DNA from: Gymnogyps californianus | Taxonomy: Eukaryota > Chordata > Aves > Accipitriformes > Cathartidae | Assembly: GCF_018139145.2 (NCBI RefSeq) | Contig: NC_059478.1 | Coordinates: forward strand, 28,489,001 to 28,553,000 | Reading direction: 5' to 3' | DNA length: 64,000 nucleotides | In this document: positions 1 through 14,210 of the stretch, piece after piece | How positions within the stretch are numbered: the stretch's first letter is position 1 | Layout: each line of letters starts with the position of its first letter | The notes under the pieces: model-generated | The model's input: the letters and a program-made list of their open reading frames with translations, nothing else | The model's database searches: none | Told to the model about the DNA's origin: nothing | Position numbers and translations under genes: made by a program

Positions 1-349
1 TTAGTTGACCAGAAACTGAGTACCATTGATGCATAGAATATCTTCACATAAGACATGATCATGATCCTGAAGTATACCAACAGAAGTATTTCTAAGAAAA
101 AAAGGCTGCTGAGATCCTCTTTGGAATATCGCACACAATCCTGTGCATTGACAGAATTTACCTTCCGAGAGGTTAATACAACAGCCTGGTTCATTTAGCC
201 TGGTAAAGTAAAAAAGATAGCTATTTATTATGACTACTTAGGTAAGCTGGACATATAGAATGTGTGTTCACAGACTGCACAGAATGGCGGGAAGTGAATA
301 TTGTCCTCTACTTGGCACTCATTTGGAGTACTGTGCCTTGTTTGGGGCT
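1..349. other. Unique AT-rich DNA, no feature
   Basis: No gene, RNA or recognisable repeat is seen before the CR1 fragment that follows. The first open frame, starting at 260, runs into the CR1-derived sequence and has no protein family resemblance. Confidence 0.6.
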
Positions 350-816
350 TTCATTATACGGAGGAGACTGAAAACTGGAGAGAGACCAGCAGAGAGCCTA
401 AGACAGTTTGGGGGAGCTGAAGCACTCAACATAGACAAGGCCAAGGGAACTAACTGGGTTTGCATACTGGAGAAGGGAAAGCTAAAGGGTGATGTAACTG
501 AAGTCTTCCAATATCTAAAGGGGAAAGTATTGAGGAAGAAGAGCCAGGCTCTTTTTCGAGATACACAATGTAAGGATAAGATAAAACCATCACAGGTTGC
601 ACCACCAAGGGAAATTCCAACCAGATATAAGGAAAAAAATCTCCAAAAATGAGAGTACTGAAGCACTAGTACAGGTGGACGTCCAGCTTTGGATGTCTTC
701 AAAACTCTATGGGACATGGCCCTGAGCAACTTGACCCAACTTTTAAGTTACTCCTGTTTTGGGCAGGAAGCTGATCTAGGGATCTCCAGAGGAACCTAAC
801 GTTTTCTATAATTCTG
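350..816 (+). mobile_element. CR1 LINE fragment, 3' portion, diverged
   Basis: The order of landmarks follows the avian CR1 3' end: a 'ctggagaagggaaagct' block near 467, an 'agatataaggaaaaaaat' block near 622, a 'gcactagtacagg' block near 662, 'ccctgagcaact' near 720, 'gatctccagaggaacctaac' near 781, and a terminal 'tctataattctg'. The fragment is 5'-truncated, as is usual for CR1, and heavily diverged. Its 5' limit is approximate. The 130-codon open frame at 260-652 lies largely inside it and is not a CR1 protein domain; it is a chance frame in decayed repeat sequence. Family assignment is from recognised consensus wording, not a search. Confidence 0.8.
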
Positions 817-2909
817 TTCATGTGTACACCACAGAAGTCATTATCAAGAACTACTTAAGAATATATTAGTTTAAACTGTTCATAATAAAGTTTTCAAAAG
901 TCCTAATTTTCAAATAAGTCAAGTTCTGGAACAGTCTTCCAACAAAAGTATTGCTGGCAAAAAAACCTAACCAGCTTTAAGATGAAGTTTCAAGACTTAT
1001 TGCCTCTACAAGATAAAGCTACCTGCAGTAATACAGGACTGGTACAGCTGAAACAATAGTTCCCTTTTACACTTTAATGTTCGATGTTCCTATGTTTCAT
1101 TGAAAGCCTTTTCAATAAACAATTGTTACATATTCTTTTATATAGAACAAAAAAATTGTGATATATGAAGAAGAAATATTCACACTTCAATATCTTCATC
1201 CATTTTAAATCAGAGTTGAACAGAAAGAAGATCAAAAAGTTCACTATATCATAAATGGCAAGGTCTGACTGTGAAAATACCAATTAACAGATTTCATATT
1301 TTATATCAAATTTACTTTTATTGAAACGTATAGAACAGGAATATGATGACAGTGAATTTGGATGCCAAATTTGAAAATTAAAAAAAAGTTATTTCTGATA
1401 CAGAAGCTTTTTTCTACCCCCTGAGAATTTTTCCATTCTCATCAGCTTCATAGATTATGAGTTTTTTGATAGTAGTACAGCTTCTTATACATAAATATCA
1501 GGAAAGAGTAGAAAAAAAGAGAGAATAAATAAACAGCATTTGTTTGGAATGATTTTTTAGCTGATAGATTTTAGTTTTAAGCAAACAAAGAAAAATGCAT
1601 ACTCTAAAATGAGGAATGTTTGAGAATCTTAGTTATTTACTTGTCCAACCTAAGGCTGGGGATATTTTTCATTGAACATTACCAACAGAGCGTACAAAAA
1701 GATTATATTGATTTCAATTAGAAAATCATGTGAATAGATCCGTCACCTCTGATGTGTGTGCCTGTGTCTTTCACAGTAACTTTGATTGTTGCAATATGAG
1801 CTGAAACTGCACATCTAATTAGAGCGGACTCATGTAAAAAACACATTTTAGAAACAGCTGAATTTATTTGTAATAGTGTTAAGTATTATCAGTACCGTAA
1901 CCAGTATCAGTTAGGTTATCAGTATTTTCACAAAACAGTTTTCTCAAACCGAGGAGTTTTTTTACAATACATTTAAAAAAACATTCTAGGTAGAAGATAT
2001 TTAAGAATTCCTTCACAGTCACAAAGTCTATAGAATTCCACATGAAATTTGTTAGTTTTCACTCCATGTCAGAATACAAGATCAGCACCCAGGTTGATCC
2101 ATTCTGGACAGTCTAAAAAGATAAGATGATAAACCATATTCTCCAATACCTATTATATTTACATCAGTACCTACGGTTCTTCAGATTCTACAATGTAACC
2201 TTCAGCTAAATGGCCAGTACCATAATTTCACTGGTCCAGCTTAAGCAAGAACATGAAGTTATACTCCATTTAAAATTTTGTCCTTTTTAGGATGTGTCTA
2301 AGCTTTAGGTAAAGTTTCAGCAGCAGCATACATGCAAAATATGTTGACAAAGGAGTCAATATGTGTTGACAGTTATATCACTGTCCCAGTAATCCAGACA
2401 TGCCAGAATTCCTTGTTGAAAAAAATACCTGTGTTCCCCAGATATAGAAGTCTGGAGGACCCTCCATATTAAATTCACAGTGAACATTGTTAATTTTAAA
2501 AATCTGAAAACAAGAAGATGACAGAGGTTTCATCTAGAAATTCCGAAAGGAAACATTTTATTAGGATGTTAAATAAAAAACTATTCAAACTGTTTCAGCT
2601 CAATTTGTAGGGGGATGAGAGACTGAACGGCAGGATGTTTCAAACTAACTTGTATCAGTGAAAAACTTGAGATAGCTACTCAACCTTTTTTTCTGAAATG
2701 GACTTTTATGCAAAAACTGTACACAGCTACAGTTTGGGAAGACTACCTTGGAAGGGAGAGGTCCTTTTCCTTTTCTCTCTTGTAGATATGTTCACCAATA
2801 GCCAGAGATCACAAGGAGAACCAAAAGACCACCTCCAACACACAGTGGAGCTCTGGGAGCACAAGCTACTGCAGATCATACTAAACAGCCTGATCCTCTT
2901 TCTGTTTAA
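817..2909. other. Unique AT-rich DNA, no feature
   Basis: About 2.1 kb without a supportable gene or recognisable repeat. Open frames are short and lack codon structure. Short A and T runs only. Confidence 0.55.
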
Positions 2910-3040
2910 CCCCCATCACTGGAGATCACCATTGGAGATGAGCAATGTAATCTAGTGGAAGATGTCCCTGCCCATGGCAGGGGGGTTGGGACCAGATGAT
3001 CTTTAAAGGTCCCTTCCAACCTAAACCATTCTGTGATTCT
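2910..3040 (+). mobile_element. CR1 LINE, short 3' end
   Basis: This is a clear avian CR1 3' terminus. 'ctgcccatggcagggggg' near 2969 is followed by 'accagatgatctttaaag', 'cccttccaacctaaacc' and a terminal octamer repeat 'attctgtgattct' ending at 3040. It is better preserved than the fragment at 350-816. An internal deletion is likely between the 'cccatcactggagat' block and the 'gagcaatgtaatctagtgg' block, because the usual spacing is shorter here than I expect. The element is 5'-truncated to about 130 bases. Confidence 0.92.
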
Positions 3041-3530
3041 ACAGTCATGTTCAGCCACTTGTGTTCAATATCATAGTTGACATTTTTATTTCCAGATTAT
3101 TCTGTTTTTAAAGACCTTTCCATGACTTTCCAGCGTTTCCCTCAGTAGTTTCCTTTATGAAACTCCTGATTTGGCAAACTTTCTCCCTCTTCCCAACCAT
3201 CACAGATGTTCTTTAACATGAAGAACTGAATTTCAGTATTTATTGAGTCAATAACCAAAAGAACCAGAGTATCTCATTTGCTTCTGCAGTTTCTCCTGTA
3301 CTGTTCATGTAATTGCAACACGTACTGTCCTGTTTACCTTACATCTAGATTTGCAAAATGGGAAAGCTACAAATGAGAATGGCATTTGAGGAAAAATAAC
3401 TAAACCACTGCTATTTTTAATCTGTATATATATTCCTCTGTCTGTCCTTACAAGCTTTGGCTTCTATATCTGCATATAACAATGTCTTCTTTTGTCTCTT
3501 GCTTGACCTTATACTTTCGTCCCCAAGCCC
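3041..3530. other. Unique DNA, no feature
   Basis: Nothing recognisable. It ends in a C-rich then T-rich tract that leads into the GC-richer block at 3531-3835. Confidence 0.5.
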
Positions 3531-3835
3531 CCCTTTTTTTTTTTCAGAATGCATTAGCCCCGCCTGTACGCAGCCTGTTCTCACTGGGTCAGGCACAGTA
3601 TAGCCAAGACAGGCTCGGCATTAAGCTCCCTTTTGTCCAGCTGCCTTCACAACACAAAGGGAACTCCACAGTCAGGTTTGATTACACCAAATGCCCACTG
3701 GTGCAGGTTCCTCCACTAATCTCCACCCAGACAAAAAGAAGGGGTTTAATCCTTGAAATCCTCTTAATGACCTTCCAAAGATATTGCCATCAGTAGTCTT
3801 CCTACAGTCCCTCAGGCAGAATCCTCTAGGTTTAA
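3531..3835. other. GC-richer block of unknown nature
   Basis: About 300 bases with visibly higher GC content and several CpGs (for example near 3558, 3569 and 3616) against an AT-rich background. It opens with a C6/T11 pyrimidine tract ending in CAG at 3545-3547, which resembles a splice acceptor. The + frame that crosses it is open from 3482 to a TAG at 3794-3796 and reads about 83 codons past the CAG. The translation resembles no protein I know, and no convincing donor site follows. It may be an old GC-rich repeat, a CpG-bearing conserved block, or a stray exon; repeat is the likeliest. Confidence 0.3.
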
Positions 3836-5059
3836 AATCTTTCCAGATAACTTTTCATAATGTTGACTGACACCATAAAAATACATAAAGCACACATTGT
3901 ATCAACTGTAATACAGTAACTTGCAGCACTACGAAGAGAAATAATAGCTTTTCAGACAAACATTAAAGCCAGGGCAAGTTAACTCAGTTTGAGTGAATAA
4001 ACTGTATGAAAGTCCAATTTTTGTGAAATTAGTCCTACTGAGCACAATTCTTTCCATTAGTCACACAATAATTATGCAACTTCACACAGCAAACAAACCT
4101 CAGACTTTTCCTTTCTTCTGTCTCAATTACTGAGGACTCATGAGGATACAGACATTATTGAGTAAAAGTATTAATCTCTGACAAAGCATGTTTGTAATGC
4201 TCTTTTTTGTCCCATGAAAGAAATATGAAACCAGAAATTACCAATAATTTCACTGTGGAAGCACAGGAAAGTATTTGTGAGTAACACCACACACAGTGCT
4301 CTGAAGGATCATAGCACACAACTGACTGAAGATTTTAAATTAAGGGTATTTATCTTAAGTAAACACATAAAATAATTTTAAAAAAAATTAACTAGTCAAA
4401 ACACCAGCAATATAGGACTTTGTTGTGGAAGCTACACATCTGTGAGGTTTTTACTCCTGTCAGCATAGTACATAGTTTTTAAAGTTCCACTGTTGTCAAA
4501 CTATATTAGAGTTTGTATAAACTATTTCTACAGAAGTTCTTCACACTCAGTCTTAACAAAAAACATGTAGTTTCGAATCTCAGCACAGCTTTAGTTTCAA
4601 CCTATAATTACAGCGGCTCTGGCACATCCATCTTTCAGTGGCAGGAAAAAACCCTCTCTCTTCTCAGTTTGGTCAATACCTTATGATTGGTTCAGATCAT
4701 TAATTTCAAGTTAACTAATATTTTGTTTTGTATTAAAAGGACAATTTAATTTGATTAGTGGGATTAAATATTTAACTACGTATTTGAAGCTATCATTTTA
4801 ATGATAATTTCTAAAAGTTTAAATATCTTAAACTCATTAAATGACATACTATAGTCAGAGCAAATCAAGGTTTTGGGGGTTTTTTTAGTTCTGAAAAAAA
4901 AATCCAAATGTACATGCCACTTCACATGTTAAATAATACAAGAAAGGATATTAGAAATGAAAAGGAAAATAATTATAGAGATTACATTTCAGTCCCTAGG
5001 TAATCCTGTTACACAAGAAATTTATTTTAATTGTTATACCTTCTCAAGATTTGAGATGG
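3836..5059. other. Unique AT-rich DNA, no feature
   Basis: No gene or recognisable repeat; AT-rich with short homopolymer runs. Confidence 0.55.
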
Positions 5060-5103
5060 AATAATTCTCATTTCTTCAAATAATAATTCTCATTTCTTCA
5101 AAT
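5060..5103 (+). repeat. Exact 22-bp tandem duplication
   Basis: The 22-base unit beginning 'aataattctcatttcttc' occurs at 5060-5081 and again at 5082-5103 with no mismatch, so the duplication is recent or constrained. Confidence 0.95.
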
Positions 5104-8100
5104 GCTGCAATAAGTTTATTGCAAATAATGTACTGAGGTTTTTTCTACCAAATAGAGTAAAATTGGCTAAGTTAATTTGTTCTATAATGTAGCAGGCTTC
5201 TGCTCTGTGAATGGCTTACACTAGATGGTTTCTTAACCTTAAATCTAATTAATCTTACATCTAATTCCTTAAAGCAGACTGACTGCTAGAAAAAAGAATG
5301 TTCATGGCAAGGGTGCTGCCACTAGCTCAGTTTTCAATCAGATGAGGGAGAAACTGAGGCAGAGTTTTAATCCTTTAATATAATGGAAGGTAAGAAATGT
5401 CATTTGACCAAAAAGTTGATTTCTGATTAGGAAATGGATTTTTAGTTTGCATGTGTTATGTATTATTTTAGCATTTTTTCGGGGGGGGGGGGTGGTATGA
5501 GACACTTGAGAGTATGCACTGTTTATTTGCAGTTTGAGGGATAAATGATGTGAAAAAAGTCACCTAACTTTTCTTTGTGTGTTAAAATTAGCTATATAGT
5601 TATAAAAGTGACAAAATGTACTGCAGCAGATACTTCCAAGTCTTTACTATTTAACTGGGGGCAAGGTTATAATACAAAGAGAAATCTTAAATCTGGAAAA
5701 TAGTGGAACCATGGAAACCTTTTGACTGAAGTATAAAAATTTTGAGATATCTTTAAACAGTCGTCAGGCAAGTTAAGTTTAAACTATCCAATATCATATT
5801 TGTGTTAGGTAACTTAAAACATGTTTTAAACCTCAAATAAAATCAATATTGACAAACACACTTCCCTTTGCAATCAGTAAAATACATCAGATGAAATACA
5901 ACTCTGGCTTCAGCCAACATGATTCCTGCTGATATCAAACAAAGGTGAGGCTTTTTGTTCGTACACATTTAGTTCATTACATATTCTTCAGCGACTGGTT
6001 ACAATAGAAAACATGACAATGGAAATAAAGTATTTCTCACTATTCAGCTATTGACTTCATTTATTAAGATCGAGCTTTGCTGGAGGGGAGGGGAAGCAAA
6101 CATCCAATTTGCAAAACTGGTCTTATTTAGCAGCAGCTAATGATAGTATCTAAAAGTAAGTAGCAATGTGTCAAATATTCAACATTTTAGAGTTTGTAAT
6201 ATGTATTGTCAGATACTTCTGAGCAAACAAGTGAAGGTATTCACAACAGAAATGAAAAAAAAAATTCAGACTGCTCTTTCAAAAGTAGGTGTAATAGTTA
6301 TACGTATGTTACTTGTTTTGTATGAAATATCTCCACTTTCGGGTTCTTTATAAATGACTGAATTTAGTAATGTTGCTGTGAGATAAGCTGTACATAAGAG
6401 TTGGAAATCTTGAAAAATCTAGTTTGTTTGTTACACTTGATAGTATTTGTTGATGAATGAACAGGTGTTCTCATTAGGGAAAAATATTTTCATACAAGAT
6501 GACTTCAAACATGTGTAGTATGACCAGATTTTCAATGCTGCTACAGTTACTGAAATTGCCATACCTGTAGATAATATATGTCTCTGGTGTGTAAATGTAT
6601 CAATAAAAGGACATTGGAAACCTAAGCTGTACTCCCACAATTCCCAGTCCATAAACAAGAAGAGAGTGGAGAAGCAACTTCACTCAAAGTTCATCATCTC
6701 TATTTCTCAATAGAGCTATAATGCTCAGTAAAGCTCTCCAATTCCTATTTCTGTCCAAATTCTACTTCCTTCTTTCATGGTTAGAAAGGAGGAAGGGTAA
6801 TGGAGGCTCTCTTTCAGTCCTCTCACTCCTCCAAGCAATAGTCATGAAGAAGAAAAATGCTTTTTGTTGCAATTGTTTTCCAAGAGCTGACCAGTGGATA
6901 GCATTAGTCTTCACATTGTTATCTTTTGTTAGAAACAGGCAAACTAACTATACCATGATTGCTGTACACAAAGTGTTGCTGGTTCCAGCTAAAACTGTTT
7001 GAAACTCGAAGCCATGTTAGACTGCCAAGACCCTCAAATGCCAACATTGCTAGTACACAGTTGAGTCTCTGCTCTCAAGTGTTAACTTCTCTACAACCAC
7101 AAAAAGGTCTGCATGATTTATGAAAAACAAGTCTGTTTCATTGCTTCCAAACAATGTAAATATTTTTGTTTGTTTTAATATGCTAAAAACGGATGTATAA
7201 AACTTGCTATTTTCATTCTTTTCATTCCTCTCTGGAAGACACTTATAACAATGAAAACTATTTCCTGAAGAAAAGAATCCCTAAGGTTACTTTACAGATA
7301 AATTCACATCTTGAATTCTGGATTTGAAATGTTTCTGAAAGATAATTTTATACTTTGATTATACCACAAAAGGAAGTTTTGGTTTTAAACAATCCAAGTT
7401 TGCTTGAATTCACCTCAAGAAGTTATCACGAAAGTCTGAGCCTCCAAAAATTCTGTAAGAGAATCTTCAAATACTTAGTGTTACGTGCAGGAAAACAAAA
7501 TTACCTCCAGTGTAATTATTCACAAGCTAAAGGATAACCCACGTCATTGAAGAGGGACAGGTAAAAGTTCAGTCGCAGAAGACTGCACAGTTATAGACAT
7601 GAAAGATCGCAACATTTCAAGGAGACAGGAAAGCTCAGTGAGAACTGTCACACAACAGTGCACAGCTGCCTTTCTAAAATTCAGATTAGACCAAATGGCC
7701 TCAAAATTGCTCATAAAGTCAGGACATCAGACCAAACATTTAGTTTAAGTGGTACAAAGATAACGGAATGAAAAACCTTCAAACTCTTGCAAGGCTGACA
7801 TTTTTATTTGTTACCACTGAGTAAAAATAATTTTATAGAACAGTAATGACGAGATGTTCAATATGAATTATATATCTAATGACACAAGCTTACCTCAGGA
7901 ACAGTTGCATATCTTCCAGCAACAGCAGTTTTTCAAGTTGTTGTGATTTCTATTGAACATGTCATATGCATGTGCCTCGTGGCATAAGACAACTATTTTT
8001 AAGAGTGCTCTCCGTGGTTCAGTAATGGCCTTGTGATCAGCATAGCCACAGGTATCATAAATGCAAACACAAGCTTATTTCCTACCCAGTAAGGATCACA

Positions 8101-11100
8101 GGTAGTCAGGACAGTATCTGGATCACAAAATTCATGTGGACAAGGTATGTCAGACAGCCAGAAAAGTTAACCATGAAAAATAATTAATAACACTTTAAAC
8201 AATTTATTCATTAGCAATTACTTTTATAAATATTACTTCAATATTATATGTGTTGTGTCCAGATGACCAGGATGGGAGGCCTGACCATAACCACATTACG
8301 AAGCAATGGCACATGCTGTGTTATGTTACACTAACGGAAAGGCATAGAATAGAGATGTAGGGAATACAGCCTCCTGAAACTGTCCTAGGGAAGTCATGCC
8401 TTTGACGCACTGCACTAGAGTTTGGTCTGCAAATGTTATAAGTACTTTAGGACAATGATCTCAATAACCGTATCTTGGCAGAACAACGCCTTTATTACAC
8501 CTCAAATATGTTGTTTCATTTAATTTGAATTTCAATGAGATTTGGAGAATGATTGTGAAGGAAAATGATTCATTGAAATGAAAATCTGGCTATCTTACAC
8601 AGAAATATGATATTTGACCTAATAACAACTTATCCTAATGCAAAGCAGTAAAAAGAGGCTCAGTGTGGGCTCTTATATTCCTCCTCTCCAAGGTAATGGT
8701 TACCAGAAATATTATTTCAGTATATGTTAGAAGTAGCAAGTTATCACATTATGCAAAATCAAGGCAGTTAAAGAGATTACCTTAGTCCAGTTGAAATAAA
8801 GCTGAAGTCACAGAAAGGGCAAAGAAAATAATTAGCTAAGAGGAAAAAAGTAAGTATCCTTAGCATTTGATACCATGGGTAGGCAAATATTTGATAATTC
8901 TGCATTCCTGGCCATATATCAGAAATAGCTGTTGATGCACTGTAATAAAACTAGCAGATAGAACATACCCTTGGATGACTTGAGTAAAATGCAGAAAAAG
9001 CAAAAGCAGCTAACGATCACCTAGTAAATAATCCATCTATTAAGTCTTGGGCAGGTTGCCAACGAAGGGCCTTTGGCTCTATGAGAAAGTATTCCTCCTA
9101 GCTGCCAGAAGCAGACTAGTCAACTCTGCAGCCATGTGCTTTGGTTCACCACCGCAAATTGAGACAGACAGAGGCTGGAGACAAACCCAGCTCAAATGTA
9201 GGTCTAAGTGCTTTCTCCCTAAACAGACTGCAAGAAATGACTGAAAAACTGCAAGAAGCATTAGCCTGAGGCAATACAATGTGTCAATAAGGCTGCCAAA
9301 TATCACCAGCGCAGCTGCACTCCAAATCCTTAGTCTAATCATTCTGCAGTCTTATGTCAAACATGTCTTGCCACCTATTATTCAAAATACAAACACGAAA
9401 CAAAGAAAACCCTCCAGTGTTTTTTATAGCTTTTCTTATTCTTAGATAAGACTCATTGTTTCAGCCACATGGTAAGAAGCTGAAATGTCGTTGTGGGACT
9501 TACATACATTATTTCTCTCAGAAGGAAAAGTTTGAAAGAAGTTTAAAGTTTACTATTCTTGCCAATGCATGCATAGCTGACAGTTGTAATTCTATTACTG
9601 TAATTTCTCTTCTGGCAAAAAGAAAATATAAAGTCGCAGAACAAAACAATCATGCAAAAGAATGTGAAAATAGAAAATATAAGGGAACAAATTATTTGTT
9701 TAAAAGAACTGTTGCTCAGACAGTTCTGTGGTTGCGAACACAATCTTGTACATACATGGCTAACACAACAGTTGGACAGAAACTAGTTACTCTACAAAAA
9801 AAATTACAAATGTTTGCTGTGTTTAAAGAAAATAATTCACTCAGGGAAACAAACTTATGAAATCAGGTGTTGATTAAACTGCTAAGTTGTCTTATTCAAA
9901 AAGGGAACTCGCTACACAGAAATTAGTGAAAATACATACCAAACTGCAGTGAATGGAGAGGCTTTGGGAGAATGGAAAGAAATTACCTAAGCTGGACAAA
10001 GGACTCCATTGAACAACGTGTCTGTCTGATGTTGGGTTCCTGCTACTACAGTTATGTCAACTACAGACATAAGTAAACTTAAAAAAATTAACTCATTGGC
10101 ATATTATATTGGCAATAGTGCTAGAATACATCACATTGCCATACAAAGCATACATTGGCAAAATAAAATTCAAAAAATCTAAGTTAACCAGGGTAACAGT
10201 TATAAACTGTACCTCTATTTGTTACTTTGGCAATGTAACAGGAAACACTTTCAAGAAAAGGTCCAAAACTGATGAAACACAAGACAAAAAAGTCAAATTC
10301 TGCTTTCAATTAGTGAGAGTAGATTGGCTCTTTTGTCTTCAATAAAGTCACTCAGTTATGCCAACAGTGTTACTGAGAATAGAAATGGCTTATATATATT
10401 TTGATGTTGCATTGTTTAAGATGTAAGAACATTTTGCTAGTATACAAGTCTTGCTAAATGTTTTTGAGGGAGGGAAAGATGTGTCTGGTACAAGGTAAAA
10501 CGGAGATGGAGATAAGTCTGCAAATGAAGTTACAGCATCCTACACCTCTGAGGTCCAAACACTGGCAGTGATTCTAACTAAATAATTGTCGATTCAGGTG
10601 ATGAAAACAGAAACAATAAGATAATGGCTTGGTGAGAAGATTTTGTTAGATTTGACTGGAGAGAAGGAAGATGTAATTTGCAAAAGAACAAACAAGTCTT
10701 AGGATAAGAGACTCTTCTTTTTTCAGATTTTGCAATCTACATATCCTGAAAGTCAAAAAGATCAAAAAATGGTCCTTGCCTTGCCCCTTTGTGCTGAAGG
10801 AAGGTTGCTCTCCTGTTGTTTGAATTTCCTTTCTTTTACAAGGTGTACTCCAAAACACATTCTGGTACATGATCATCATCATTAATTAAATTAAAATACC
10901 CTTTTCAATTAAAGAATAAAGTACACAACAAAATGCAGTATCTCTGAGTTAGTTATTCCATTTATTCATTTATTTCCTAATTTACACAGTTTGGCCATCT
11001 CTAATGCAAACAGAAGTCATTTGTGCAAATTACTGATGTTCCTACTAAAAGTTCAATAAAAGAAGTGCATTAAGTGTGTGACTTCTAGTCACTCAGCTCT

Positions 11101-14100
11101 GTGTTCATCTTGCAATAGTTGGATGATATCATTTTAGAACCCAAAACAGAATAGGATCCTATAGTTTTTACACTCCTTTTTAGGTATTAATACTGTCATT
11201 AATTAATGTGAATAAAGAACTCTAGGTCCTGCATGATGAAGAACCTGTCTAAAAAGAATTTATTTACTTAACCTTTAATTATTTATGGTTGTATTTTAAA
11301 GGAAAATTAAAATTACTCTTTATTACTAAAGTAATTATAAAGCCTATAAGTTTATTAACAAAGAAAGCAGCATGGCTGTCCAGCTTTCAGGACTAAGTGC
11401 AAATTTCACCAGCAGGGATTGTGTCACTGCTTGGGAGGACCTAGAACAACTGTTATGAAGGGAGTTAACAGAGGAGAGGAGGAGTGTGAAACAAGCATAG
11501 GGAACAGTATGAAAGAAGGTGGTCAGTTGTGTGGAAACAGGTAAAGGAAGCGGTCAAAAAAAGATCAGCAGGAATTTATAGAGTGAGTAGGAATATGCAA
11601 TAAAATGCACCCTATCCTTGTGATACAATGAAAGATACACATTATTTATTTCACTTACATTATATTTTGAACATTCTCAAACTACGATCCTTTTAGAATG
11701 AAATATGGTGCCTTTAGTAGCAATCTGTAAAACATGGGACTCTGAGACCCAAGACGCAGACTACTGGAAGGAAGAACCAAAGCATGAAATAACAGCTCTT
11801 GCATAATAGTCCTCAAAAATGAAAATTATAGAGATATACTATTATGTAATCCCATTAGCCTAGTAGTAAAGTCCCAATACTAGACACTTAAAAGTTTATT
11901 ATATGAAACTTCCAGGGGCTCTTTTTCCAAAATTCACCTTCCTTTTGTATGATACTGCCCACTGCCTTGACACCCTCTCTCCCTACTTTTGAGCCACCTA
12001 AATTTAGCAAGAAGCAGTGTTTTCCCTCCTCAGAATGACCACCCTTCCTGGTATGGCAGGGCACTGGACTCCTCACAGACACATACATACCTCTTCCTGT
12101 AACACCAGCCAGAACTTGCAACCAAAGGAGGGGTACCAGGACCCTACAAAGCCCCCAGCCAGTACCTGCAGTACCAAAAGTCAAGTCAACAACAACTTTC
12201 AGTTCTTAGTTGCTTAAGGAGACAAGTTTGAGAAAATCCTATCTACTTTCTACTTCCAGGCAGGCAGAAACAGCTACATATTTTGGCACTTGTGCACTCC
12301 TCGTTCTTCTCTTCCCACTGCTCATTTGTAACTGCTAGTTCTACCTGTAGATTCAGTCTGTTATTCAAAAATAAACTGAAATCTAAATATCTTTTTCTAC
12401 CCTCACAAAATCTTTATGGATTTCTGTTTATGCTTTCAGTATAAAAAAGAAATCACTTTGGAACAGAAAATAAGCATATCTCATTTTACCTTACAGAAAT
12501 GAGTATAAGAAGGTTATGACTCAGTGAAAGCAGAAATTTAGAGTATTGACTATATATTTCTCCCTATTTCATTACCCATATGACACATAATAAACATCTC
12601 TTTTTTAATGTTCTTTCCCCTAGTGATTAAAATTGAATCAAAACAAAGGTAGTAATACGTTCCAACAGTCCTAAGACAGTATCTGAAGAAATCCATTTTT
12701 GTTTGCCTTCTTCCTCTTGTATTGTCACTCACCTATTAATTATGTGCATATTAATCATATGCACAAGGATAAAATTAATATTGGACAGAAAGTGATAGGA
12801 ATTCAGACCATGCTTTAAAAACCCCTGTCATGTGCTAGTACTGTACTTACAAATATCATACCAAGTATTTGAAAAATGTGCATGATAATGTTAGTTGTGA
12901 AACACTTATTTAACTTTAATAATGTCTTACTTGCAACATAAATGATGGCTTCAAAACTGCTATGTTAGCCTACTTAACTTTAGGGTGTCAGCATTTATAA
13001 AATATGGATGCTGAGCATGTACATTCAAATAAAACAGGAAATTATTATGTATGCTCCAACCACTTGCATTTAGAGACACATATCCTAGAGTAACAGGTAT
13101 ATTGCACGTCCAATTTAAAAGAAAAAAACTGATCAGATTTCAAGTATCCTGAAGAAGCCTTTCATTGTTTCCTTTTTTTAGCATGAATCAATAAAATAAA
13201 CATTAAAGGCTCTGACTGAGGAAAATAAAACCAACTCACACCATTTAGAGACATGAAATTTAATATTGAGCAGAGTGACAGGAACAAATATGCAGCTGCA
13301 TGAAGTGAATATCTTGAAAAATAAACTACATCAGAATGGTTCTTCCTAATCTCAGCCAGTTGATGTTTTATTATTAAATAAATTATTATTTAACAAAGCT
13401 AAAGGTTCTTGAAATTCTGTAACTTGGATATTTCTCTCCTAATACTTGTCAATTCATACTCCAATTTTCATATCAGAGCCTGGCCTCCAAGGGTATGAAC
13501 TCTGCTATTGTGAGACAGTTCTATGTATAATCTATGAAAAACTTTTTTTCATATACTCAGGCAAAAATTACCCCAGCACAGAGGACCAGAGCAAGCCTCA
13601 GTAAAACAAAGCTGTTAAACAGATGGGTTAAGATGTACCAGTAGTACATGCATCTTGTCTTTTGTTCAGAGAGATTCAAATAGACATTCAAGTCCATTAT
13701 GACTTTGAAAGTGTCCATAGGAATAAATAATTCCCTTCTATTAACAGAGGCAATCTTTGTACGGCACAGTCCTCACACACGCAAATATCCCACTGAAGTT
13801 AATACAATTAAATTAGACTAGTTTTACTTGACAATTTTGAGGTAAATTTTGAAGAGCTGAAGAAATAATGTCATTTTTTATAGAATACTTCCCAAAAATT
13901 AATCCAGTGGGACCTTTGCCTGAAGACCTAAGAAATTCAGACTAGACCTCAGGATCCTTGGAATAAGCCATGGTCCTCACTGGCAATTTCAATTTCTCGT
14001 AACTTATTATCATCTGCATATTTCATTCCAAATTCCCTCCTCCTCTCAGAACATTACTTGTAGTCTTATCAAATATCTTAACTCACAGTAGTGCTAGTAA

Positions 14101-14209
14101 TAACCCACCAGAAACCTCAATGGACTCAGCAGCCCATTACTCAGTATTTAAAGTCTTTCAAACACACTTTTTCTCAGTGTAACATGGCTCCTTTGTAAAC
14201 ATAACATAG
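5104..14209. other. 9 kb of mostly unique AT-rich DNA
   Basis: No gene is supported on either strand; the longest open frame (134 codons, 9456-9860) has no family resemblance and no splice context. Small items include a G12 run at 5481-5492 and a weak MIR-like core around 5340-5365 ('gagaaactgaggcagag'). Slightly GC-richer stretches with no identifiable content occur at about 9050-9340 and 11930-12180. A homeodomain-core-rich AT stretch lies at 11260-11345. I cannot name anything else. Confidence 0.5.
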
Positions 14210-14210
14210 C

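Noticed and set aside
260..652. 130-codon + frame as a gene
   Set aside because: It largely overlaps a decayed CR1 3' end, which is noncoding, and its translation resembles no protein.
5340..5365. MIR fragment
   Set aside because: Only the short 'gagaaactgaggcagag' core is present; the flanks do not follow MIR, so it is not listed as an element.
9456..9860. 134-codon + frame as a gene
   Set aside because: No family resemblance, low-complexity lysine/asparagine-rich translation, no splice or promoter context, and a - frame covers the same bases.
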